Positions 1 to 5,171 of a DNA stretch of 5,502 bases are shown in pieces (position 1 is the stretch's first letter; every line of letters begins with the position of its first letter). The notes beneath the pieces are model-generated. The model did no database searches and had not been told where the DNA came from. It was given only the letters and a program-made list of their open reading frames with translations. Both the position numbers and the translations under genes were made by a program. This DNA is from Chloroflexota bacterium. GTDB lineage: Bacteria; Chloroflexota; Dehalococcoidia; Lucifugimonadales; Lucifugimonadaceae. The stretch spans positions 1 through 5,502 of the forward strand of contig JACQUF010000407.1 of assembly GCA_016210435.1 (NCBI GenBank), in the 5' to 3' direction.

Positions 1-4
1 GCGG

Positions 5-51
5 CCTCTCCCTCCATGGGAGAGGAAGTTTGCGGCGGCGACGTCGCAAAC
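5..51. repeat. Stem-loop pair of the CCTCTCCC interspersed repeat type
   Basis: Two adjacent inverted repeats. CCTCTCCC at 5-12 pairs perfectly with GGGAGAGG at 18-25 around a 5-base loop. GTTTGCG at 28-34 pairs with CGCAAAC at 45-51 and encloses a GCGACGTCGC palindrome. The following AGGTAAGGGTG resembles the tail that often ends this kind of repeat, so the second hairpin may be an insert within one repeat unit. Related stems recur at 2381-2401 and 2416-2436. Whether it acts in RNA or is only a dispersed DNA element cannot be told. Confidence 0.6.
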
Positions 52-60
52 AGGTAAGGG

Positions 61-90
61 TGTTCGGGCGAAACCACTCGCCCTACGGGA
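61..90. repeat. GGGCGA/TCGCCC short interspersed inverted repeat
   Basis: GGGCGA at 66-71 pairs with TCGCCC at 78-83 across a 6-base loop, followed by CTACGGGA. The arrangement matches the widespread GGGCGA...TCGCCCCTACGGGA type of intergenic repeat of high-GC environmental genomes; that assignment is from memory of the pattern and was not searched. It directly follows the hairpin pair at 5-51. Confidence 0.5.
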
Positions 91-94
91 GACG

Positions 95-120
95 CTGTGG
101 AAAGCCTGTCGAACCGAGGC
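95..120. repeat. Degenerate repeat with AGCCTGTCGAAC core
   Basis: The core AGCCTGTCGAAC at 103-114 resembles the GAGCCTGTCGAA family of interspersed repeats (reverse complement TTCGACAGGCTC). A copy closer to consensus lies inside the CoA-transferase gene at 3132-3151. This copy is short and degenerate, so the call is tentative. It lies about 60 bases before the DUF3105 start; no convincing promoter or ribosome binding site was seen between. Confidence 0.35.
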
Positions 121-175
121 GAGGGGCCGAAGGTCGTATCATCACAGGGTTGGCTCTTAGCAATAGCGACGATTA

Positions 176-895
176 ATGGCAACAACCGAAACTGAAAAGA
201 AAGAAGCCCCCGAACCTACTCGACGGGCGAGCACGCGCCCCGGCCATAGGCGGGGCATGACGAAGGGTGCGATCCGCGCCGAGCGACGGGTTCGGAGCGA
301 CCGCCGGAAGCGGCGACGCCGGATGTTTATCTACGCCGGGGCGATAATTGTCGCCGCGGCGTTCATCGCGAGCCTGCTTGTGCCCGGAGGGCTGTCCTCA
401 AGAGGCAACATCGCGCACAGCGCAAACCGCATCAACTCTGGCGGGCCTGTGCCGATCCTGCCAGACGAAGGGCGTGGGCATATCGCGGCCGGGGAGCGCT
501 GGTCGGGGTACAAGACGAAGCCGGCCACTTCCGGTCCACATTGGGGGACGCTGCCTGTCGCCGAAGCGCCCGACGGCGCGCCAGTCCGCTGGGGGATCTA
601 TGACCACGTGATCGCCGACGAGGCGCTCGTGCACAACCTGGAACACGGTGGCATCAGTCTGCACTACAACTGCCCTGAGGGCTGCCCGCAGCTGGTCGAG
701 CAGCTCAAAGCGATCCCGAGCGGCGGGGTGTCCCAGTTCGTTCTTTCGCCTTATCCAAACATGGACAGCAAGATCGCGATTGTGTCCTGGAGGCACCTCC
801 TCAAGCTCGAGGAATTCGACGAGGCGAAGATCCGAGAATTCATCGACGCGTATCAGGACCGTGCCCCCGAGAGCTTCACGGGCAACCAGTTCTAG
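176..895 (+). CDS. DUF3105 domain membrane-anchored protein
   Basis: A 239-residue protein of unknown function. Residues 1-49 form a hydrophilic, very basic cytoplasmic tail ending in RRKRRRR. Residues 51-68 form one hydrophobic membrane segment, and the rest is expected outside the membrane (positive-inside rule). The outer part matches DUF3105: GHI at 101-103, TSGPHW at 118-123, VHNLEHG at 152-158 and a cysteine pair C166/C170 after HYN. The conserved His, Glu and Cys suggest a metal or redox site, but I know of no established activity. The ATG at 176 has no clear Shine-Dalgarno; the next in-frame ATG, at 257, would remove 27 residues of the tail and leave the anchor intact. The stop overlaps the purS start by one base, so the two are probably co-translated. 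Family call is confident, start moderately so, function unknown. Confidence 0.88.
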   Translation: MATTETEKKEAPEPTRRASTRPGHRRGMTKGAIRAERRVRSDRRKRRRRMFIYAGAIIVAAAFIASLLVPGGLSSRGNIAHSANRINSGGPVPILPDEGRGHIAAGERWSGYKTKPATSGPHWGTLPVAEAPDGAPVRWGIYDHVIADEALVHNLEHGGISLHYNCPEGCPQLVEQLKAIPSGGVSQFVLSPYPNMDSKIAIVSWRHLLKLEEFDEAKIREFIDAYQDRAPESFTGNQF

Positions 896-1146
896 TGCCC
901 TACCTCGCCAGGGTGCGGGTGAGCCTCAAGCCCGCCGTCAACGATCCCCAGGGGGTCACGATTGCGAGGGCGTTGAAATCCCTCGGTTTCGAGGGGGTGA
1001 GGAGTGTGCGGGCGGGCAAGTACCTGGAAGTGCGCGTCGACGACGATGATCGAGACACCGCCGAGGCCAAGGTGCGCGAGATGTGCCAGAAGCTGCTGGC
1101 GAACCCCGTGACAGAGACGTTCTCCTTCGAGCTCGAGAAACTTTAG
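895..1146 (+). CDS. purS: Phosphoribosylformylglycinamidine synthase subunit PurS
   Basis: An 83-residue protein of normal PurS length. PurS is the small subunit that, with the glutaminase PurQ and the synthetase PurL, converts FGAR, glutamine and ATP to FGAM in cytosolic purine synthesis; it helps PurQ dock and ammonia pass to PurL. Family marks are the strand-forming start PYLARVRVSLKP, DPQG at 17-20, VRAGK at 38-42 and the C-terminal MCQKLLANPV at 63-72. The start is GTG, its G being the last base of the upstream TAG stop; this is the only start giving the usual N-terminus, and there is no good Shine-Dalgarno, so translation probably depends on the DUF3105 gene. Oddity: purQ and purL normally follow, but here a repeat-filled spacer and a convergent gene come next, so the partners must lie elsewhere. 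Confidence 0.93.
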   Translation: MPYLARVRVSLKPAVNDPQGVTIARALKSLGFEGVRSVRAGKYLEVRVDDDDRDTAEAKVREMCQKLLANPVTETFSFELEKL

Positions 1147-1179
1147 GCGTTTCTGCCGCTGACGAGCCAGCCCACGACT

Positions 1180-1275
1180 CTGAGCCCCTTCCTGTCATCG
1201 GGGGTCCACTCTCGCCATCCGAGACCCCTCCTGTCATCCGACCCGTCTTGTCATCCTGAGCGAAGCGAAGGATCT
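1180..1275. repeat. Mosaic of degenerate TGTCATCC repeats
   Basis: Three units starting TGTCATC lie at 1193, 1232 and 1249. The first two sit in 21-base direct repeats at 1180-1200 and 1219-1239 that agree at 17 of 21 positions, 39 bases apart. The third continues at 1249-1275 as TCATCCTGAGCGAAGCGAAG plus GATCT, a well-known interspersed repeat of many environmental bacteria, with a small ATCCT/AGGAT inverted repeat at 1253-1257 and 1269-1273. The mosaic fills the spacer between the convergent purS and crotonase genes. No hairpin followed by a T-run typical of an intrinsic terminator was seen. Confidence 0.65.
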
Positions 1276-1280
1276 ATTGA

Positions 1281-1312
1281 CTTTCAACAGGCCCTTCACC
1301 ACGTTCAGGGCG
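1281..1312. repeat. Possible TTCRACAGGC-type repeat remnant
   Basis: TTTCAACAGGC at 1282-1292 followed by CACCACGTTCAGGGCG resembles a degenerate copy of the TTCGACAGGCTC-ACCACG type of interspersed repeat. It directly follows the repeat mosaic and ends just before the stop codon of the leftward crotonase gene. The match is weak and rests on pattern memory only. Confidence 0.25.
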
Positions 1313-1326
1313 ACGAAAAGGCACGC

Positions 1327-2244
1327 CTACCACTGCCCTGCCCTACGCAGCTCATCGAGCCTGCGGCGCTGCTCGGGTGAAAACTCCGGGAATCGCTCGC
1401 CCCGCCTCCTGAGACCCCCCGTGAAGTTCGGCGGGCGTTTCTCGATGAAGGCCGCCCGCCCCTCCGCAGAATCGGTCGTGCCCTGCATAAGCAAGTTGTT
1501 CATCAGCCACTGCACCTGCCACGCCGTTTCGGCCGGGACGTCGCGGAAGCGAATCAGGAATTCCTTCATCATGCGGACCGCGACCGGTGGCAATTTGGCG
1601 ATATTGCCGGCGATTTCATCGGCGCGGGACATCAACCGGTCGTGCGGTACGACTTCATTCACGAGTCCGATCCGAAGGGCTTCCGACGCGTCGACGGGCT
1701 CGTCCGTGAGCAGGATGCGCATCGCGTCCGCGTAGCGCAGCTGCCGGATGAGATGGGTCGCACCCGGCCCCGCGCCAACCCAACCCTGGGACAGGAGCGC
1801 GTACTTGAACCGGGCGTGCTCGGCGCAGGCAAGCCTGATGTCGGTCGAAACCAGAGTCAGATAGAAGCCCGCGCCCGCGGCCCAACCGTTGATCGCGCCG
1901 ATAACCGGTTTCCAGATCTGCGGGTAGTGATCGCCCATGCGGGGATCGACACCTGTCGGTGCGCCGTTAGCCGTTCCGGACAATGGCCAGAAGAACCGCT
2001 CCAGCGACAGGAATTCACGCTCTTCTTCAGTTACATCTGCGCTGCGCCCCAGGTCATGTCCCGCACAGAAGTGGCGGTCGCCGGCCCCGGTGATGATGAC
2101 GACCCGCACGTCGTGGTCCTCCCACGCCTCCTTCCACGCGGCCGCGAGCTGGTCGGATGTCTCGCGGTCGAGAACGTTCGCCCGCTGCGGATTATCGATT
2201 GTGATGTACGCGATGTGGTTTCTCTTCTCGATCAGGGTGGCCAT
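1327..2244 (-). CDS. Enoyl-CoA hydratase/isomerase (crotonase) family protein
   Basis: A 305-residue cytosolic crotonase-fold protein acting on an acyl-CoA thioester. The two oxyanion-hole segments are clear: CAGHDL at 60-65 and INGWAAGAG at 118-126, followed by TDIRLA at 134-139. The C-terminus has the family signature AFIEKRPPNFTG (265-276) plus a charged tail of about 29 residues. The ATG at 2244 is chosen because GGAG ends six bases before it and the protein then begins in the usual way (ATLIEKRNHIAYITIDNP). Upstream in-frame ATGs at 2262 and 2310 add residues without family character. Oddities: about 18 extra residues between the oxyanion segments compared with rat mitochondrial hydratase, and the two glutamates of that mechanism (Glu144, Glu164) align with Tyr128 and Leu150. 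Isomerase, hydrolase, lyase or another crotonase activity is as likely as hydration. It is transcribed divergently from the CoA-transferase gene. Confidence 0.9.
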   Translation of the reverse strand: MATLIEKRNHIAYITIDNPQRANVLDRETSDQLAAAWKEAWEDHDVRVVIITGAGDRHFCAGHDLGRSADVTEEEREFLSLERFFWPLSGTANGAPTGVDPRMGDHYPQIWKPVIGAINGWAAGAGFYLTLVSTDIRLACAEHARFKYALLSQGWVGAGPGATHLIRQLRYADAMRILLTDEPVDASEALRIGLVNEVVPHDRLMSRADEIAGNIAKLPPVAVRMMKEFLIRFRDVPAETAWQVQWLMNNLLMQGTTDSAEGRAAFIEKRPPNFTGGLRRRGERFPEFSPEQRRRLDELRRAGQW

Positions 2245-2250
2245 CGTCGA

Positions 2251-2254
2251 CTCC
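2251..2254 (-). promoter_or_regulatory. Ribosome binding site deciding the crotonase start
   Basis: On the minus strand GGAG lies six bases upstream of the ATG at 2244. The ATGs at 2262 and 2310 have no comparable purine-rich site at proper distance, so this site selects the 305-residue form. Confidence 0.6.
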
Positions 2255-2363
2255 AAATTCATGCGGTGTGGCGGACAACCTAAGCCTGTTACGGAGAGAC
2301 CGCAACCCACCCGGGAGGGGCTACGTCGCCACCGCTACAATCTGCGATCGTGTCTGGAATAAA

Positions 2364-2480
2364 TGCCCCCTCTCCTCATTCCTCTCCCGCAAGGCGAGAG
2401 GAGGGAATGCGCGGTCCTCTCCCACGAGGGGCGAGGAGGTGACAATGCACCGGTCGTCTCCCTGAGGGGCGAGGCGCCCC
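2364..2480. repeat. Cluster of CCTCTCCC-type stem-loops
   Basis: Three consecutive inverted repeats. TCCTCTC at 2380-2386 pairs with GAGAGGA at 2396-2402. CCTCTCCC at 2416-2423 pairs with GGGCGAGG at 2429-2436 with one mismatch. GGGGC at 2466-2470 pairs with GCCCC at 2476-2480. The first two belong to the same type as the hairpin at 5-25. The block fills much of the divergent spacer and overlaps the N-terminal extension of the longest CoA-transferase reading frame, which suggests that extension is not real protein. Confidence 0.6.
2434..2465 (+). other. Strong Shine-Dalgarno plus six-residue ORF (possible leader peptide)
   Basis: AGGAGGT at 2434-2440 stands five bases ahead of an ATG at 2445 that opens a tiny frame, MHRSSP, stopping with TGA at 2463-2465. 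This is the best ribosome binding site in the window, but it serves a frame different from the CoA-transferase, whose chosen start lies 29 bases after the stop. It might be a leader peptide that brings ribosomes near the main start, or a chance product of the purine-rich repeat it sits in. I favour chance but cannot exclude a role. Confidence 0.2.
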
Positions 2481-2494
2481 AATCCTCGCTTGCA

Positions 2495-4921
2495 ATGGGA
2501 AAGGAGCCAGCTGGCGGCGCCGGTCCCCTTCGTGGCGTTCGGGTGCTGGAAGCCGGCGGCGGGATATCGGTCTCGTTCTGCGGGCGGCTATTTGCAGATC
2601 TCGGGGCCGACGTCATCAAAGTCGAGCCACCCGAGGGCGATCCATGCAGGAGATTCGGGCCGTTCCCACAGGGCCGCGATGAGTCTGCGCTAAGCGGGAC
2701 TTTCCTGGCCCTGAACCTGTCCAAGCGCCTGGTCAGGCTTGACCTGGCCGACCGCTCGGCGCGGTCGAATTTCTTCACCCTGGTCCATCGGGCCGATCTG
2801 CTGGTACAGAACCTGACGCCCCGTGAGATGGCAGCAGCCGGCACATCGCCCGAAGCAGTCGCCGAAGCGAATCCCGGACTTGTGAATGTTTGCATCACGC
2901 CGTTCGGTCTCAACGGGCCGTTCCGGGACTTCGAAGGCTCCGACCTGATCGCGTTTCATACCGGAGGGGTCGCCCGCTTTCTGATCGGCCAGGTCGAAGA
3001 ACCGGAATCGACGCCTCCGGTACGCGCGTACGGCAGCCAGGCTGAGTTCGTGGCTGGTGTCACGGCAGCCTGCGCCGGAATGATCGCCCTTTACGGTGTC
3101 GCCTCCGACGGAAAGCCCAAAGCCGGACGCTCCCTGAGCCAGTCGAAGGGTCGGCCGGCGCCCGGGTCCGTGATCGACGTCTCGATGCAGGAAGCCATGG
3201 CGTCGATGTTCCCTGCGCAGCTGGCGCATTATGCGCTCGAAGGCAAGCTTGCGCCACGGCGACGCGAGCTTGATGGCGGCGGGACGACAGTTTGCGTCCT
3301 GCCGGCCAGCGACGGCTTTGTTGCAATCTCCCCGCGCGAAGAGCACCAGTGGCAGGCATGGATTGGCGTCATGGGCAACCCAGTGTGGGTGGGTGAACCG
3401 CGCTTCAAGGACAAGCCATCGCGTGCCGCCAACTGGGACGATCTGTTTGAGCTCATGTCCGCCTGGAGCCGGAAGCATCGCAAGGCGGACATCGTGGCCG
3501 CGGCTCAGGCTACCCACGTCCCGAGCTTCCCGTGGGCAACGCCGTCGGACCATCTGAGGTCGCCTCAGCTCACGCATCGCGGTTTCTTCCGTGCGGTCGA
3601 GCACCCGGACGCGGGGATGCTCGCGGTTCCGGGGTCGCCCTTCGGCTTCCCTCAAGATGAACTCCCCGAGGCGCGTCCTCCAGTCACGCTTAGCGAAGCC
3701 GCGGCCAGGACGGCCTGGAACATGGGGCCGGAGGCAGGCCAGGACAGTGAGCTTCCGAAGCCCCGCGCACGTCCTGGGCGCGCCCCTGCCGGGAGAAGAC
3801 CCCGAGCGCACCTTCCATTGGAAGGAGTCCGCGTTTTCGATCTCAGCTGGGTCATAGCGGGGCCTGCGTGCACAAGATACCTGGCGGCGATGGGCGCGGA
3901 AGTCATCAAGGTCGAGGCGCCCGGACGTCCGGATCCGAGCCGGCCAGGGCATCTGCATGAGGTGCTGGGCCAGAACAAGCTCGGGGTCGCCCTGGACCTC
4001 AAGTCACCTCTCGACTTCGATATCGCCCGTGAAATCATCAGGCACAGTGATGTCGTGGTCGAGAACTTCGCGACCGGAGTGATGGAGCGCCTCGGTCTGG
4101 GCAATGAACAGTTGCGGGCGCTGCGACCGGATCTCGTCGTCGCGTCGGCATCGGGGATGGGTCGCACGGGACCGGAAGCTGGCATGGTCGCCTATGGCAC
4201 GCTGCTCCAGGGCTACACCGGCTTCAGCGGTCTCAACGGCCTTCCGGACAGGCCGCCCTCGATTGGGATGGCCTGGACCGACTTCGTCTGCGGCCTTGCC
4301 ATGGCATTTGCCACGGTCGCGGCGCTCTACGACAGGCACCGGACGGGAAAGGGTGCGCGCATTGACCTGTCGATGGTCGAGACCCAGTTGATGACGATGC
4401 CGGGGCCGATACTCGACTACGTGATGCAGGGGCGGATCGCCGCGCCGACGGGGAACCGCGATCCCCTGTTCGCGCCCCACAACGTGTACCGCTGTAAGGG
4501 CGACGACCGGTGGCTGGCCGTGACAGTCCTCAATGAATCCCAATGGCGTGCCCTGTGTGGCCTGATCTCCGTGCCCTCCGACTGGCGGAAATGGGGTGAT
4601 GCGGAGCGAAAGGCGAACGAAGACAGGATCGATGAGGCCATCACGGAGTGGGCCTCAGGTCAGATCGACATGGAGGCGATGATGAGGCTACAGGCCCTTG
4701 GCATCCCCGCCGGCGCATCGCTGACCGCGGAGGACCTCTACCGGGACCCGCACCTCGCCGCGCGCGACTTCTTCGTCACGCCCATCGACGGACGCGACAA
4801 CTCGCCGAAGCTTCCCGGCTTGCCCTGGCGATGCCACCCCGCGGTCCCCGTTCCCCGCCGAGCGCCCGGGATCGGCGAGCACACCAAGCAGATCGGGCAA
4901 CGGTTCGCGACGGCAGTGTAA
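2495..4921 (+). CDS. Tandem two-domain CaiB/BaiF family III CoA-transferase
   Basis: An 808-residue protein, about twice the usual length of roughly 400. Family III enzymes move CoA between carboxylic acids in the cytosol and normally work as interlocked dimers, so the fusion may build that dimer in one chain (inference). Domain 1, about 11-396, opens with LRGVRVLEAGGG and GADVIKVE (37-44). A Pro/Arg-rich linker (about 397-440) leads to domain 2, with LEGVRVFDLSWVIAGP, GAEVIKVE (467-474), GMGRTGP (554-560), TGKG (617-620), IDLSM (623-627) and GNRDP (653-657). Domain 2 has the expected catalytic Asp at 596 (WTDFVCG); domain 1 has Glu184 there (QAEFVAG). Domain 1 also has 16 extra residues between ALY and IDVSM, encoded partly by an interspersed repeat. 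An ATG at 2363 would add 44 residues, but these are translated repeat, so 2495 is preferred, although it lacks a clear Shine-Dalgarno. Substrate unknown. Confidence 0.88.
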   Translation: MGKEPAGGAGPLRGVRVLEAGGGISVSFCGRLFADLGADVIKVEPPEGDPCRRFGPFPQGRDESALSGTFLALNLSKRLVRLDLADRSARSNFFTLVHRADLLVQNLTPREMAAAGTSPEAVAEANPGLVNVCITPFGLNGPFRDFEGSDLIAFHTGGVARFLIGQVEEPESTPPVRAYGSQAEFVAGVTAACAGMIALYGVASDGKPKAGRSLSQSKGRPAPGSVIDVSMQEAMASMFPAQLAHYALEGKLAPRRRELDGGGTTVCVLPASDGFVAISPREEHQWQAWIGVMGNPVWVGEPRFKDKPSRAANWDDLFELMSAWSRKHRKADIVAAAQATHVPSFPWATPSDHLRSPQLTHRGFFRAVEHPDAGMLAVPGSPFGFPQDELPEARPPVTLSEAAARTAWNMGPEAGQDSELPKPRARPGRAPAGRRPRAHLPLEGVRVFDLSWVIAGPACTRYLAAMGAEVIKVEAPGRPDPSRPGHLHEVLGQNKLGVALDLKSPLDFDIAREIIRHSDVVVENFATGVMERLGLGNEQLRALRPDLVVASASGMGRTGPEAGMVAYGTLLQGYTGFSGLNGLPDRPPSIGMAWTDFVCGLAMAFATVAALYDRHRTGKGARIDLSMVETQLMTMPGPILDYVMQGRIAAPTGNRDPLFAPHNVYRCKGDDRWLAVTVLNESQWRALCGLISVPSDWRKWGDAERKANEDRIDEAITEWASGQIDMEAMMRLQALGIPAGASLTAEDLYRDPHLAARDFFVTPIDGRDNSPKLPGLPWRCHPAVPVPRRAPGIGEHTKQIGQRFATAV
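3132..3151. repeat. CCCTGAGCC-GTCGAAGGG interspersed repeat inside a gene
   Basis: The 20 bases here differ at one position from my remembered consensus CCCTGAGCCTGTCGAAGGGT of a widespread interspersed repeat. They are read in frame as LSQSKG, close to the LSLSKG peptide this repeat usually yields; the minus strand gives the equally familiar DPSTGSG. It lies inside the extra 16-residue stretch of CoA-transferase domain 1. Confidence 0.6.
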
Positions 4922-4953
4922 GTCGCTCCAAAATGGTCGCTCGTGATTCTGCC

Positions 4954-4971
4954 TTGAAGGTGCGCCTTCAA
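4954..4971. terminator. Hairpin after the CoA-transferase gene (possible terminator)
   Basis: TTGAAGG at 4954-4960 pairs perfectly with CCTTCAA at 4965-4971 around a TGCG loop, 32 bases after the CoA-transferase stop. No T-run follows, so it is not a classical intrinsic terminator; it could still mark the transcript end or be a chance stem. The rest of the 250-base spacer (4922-5171) shows no gene or recognisable repeat. Confidence 0.3.
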
Positions 4972-5171
4972 AGACAGGTTCGCAAAGGACTTCGTTTTGG
5001 CGCTCACTCGGCTTTGTGCAGCGCAGCTCTCGAAGACGGCGACATACGCTTGGTCCCGTTGCGGCCCACGAAGACACCCAACCTCGGCTGCAAATTGGCA
5101 GTGGAAGTGGCGGCCGTAGCTTTGCGCCAGCCATTTCCCTGGGCCTCCCCGCGGTGCCCGCGCCAGAGGGC

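Noticed and set aside
1642..2283. Plus-strand frame of 213 codons, and another at 1277-1735
   Set aside because: Both are antisense to the crotonase gene, whose family motifs are unmistakable; neither translation shows any family feature.
2245..2310. 22-residue N-terminal extension of the crotonase from the ATG at 2310
   Set aside because: Residues lack family similarity, and a GGAG site properly spaced for the ATG at 2244 marks the better start.
2336..2341. TACAAT as a possible -10 box for the CoA-transferase
   Set aside because: No -35-like TTGACA lies at proper spacing (GGGAGG instead), so the hexamer alone is not enough.
3041..3049. Sequencing error as the cause of the Glu in domain 1
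   Set aside because: The codon is GAG within an otherwise normal motif and open frame; nothing suggests an error, though only reads or relatives could settle it.
2690..3958. Open minus-strand frame of 422 codons
   Set aside because: It lies wholly opposite the CoA-transferase gene, has Arg-rich, domain-free composition, and is the kind of antisense frame high GC produces.
4688..5134. Minus-strand frame crossing the spacer after the CoA-transferase
   Set aside because: About half overlaps the CoA-transferase 3' end in antisense, and the part in the spacer shows no motif or clear start; I cannot support it as a gene.
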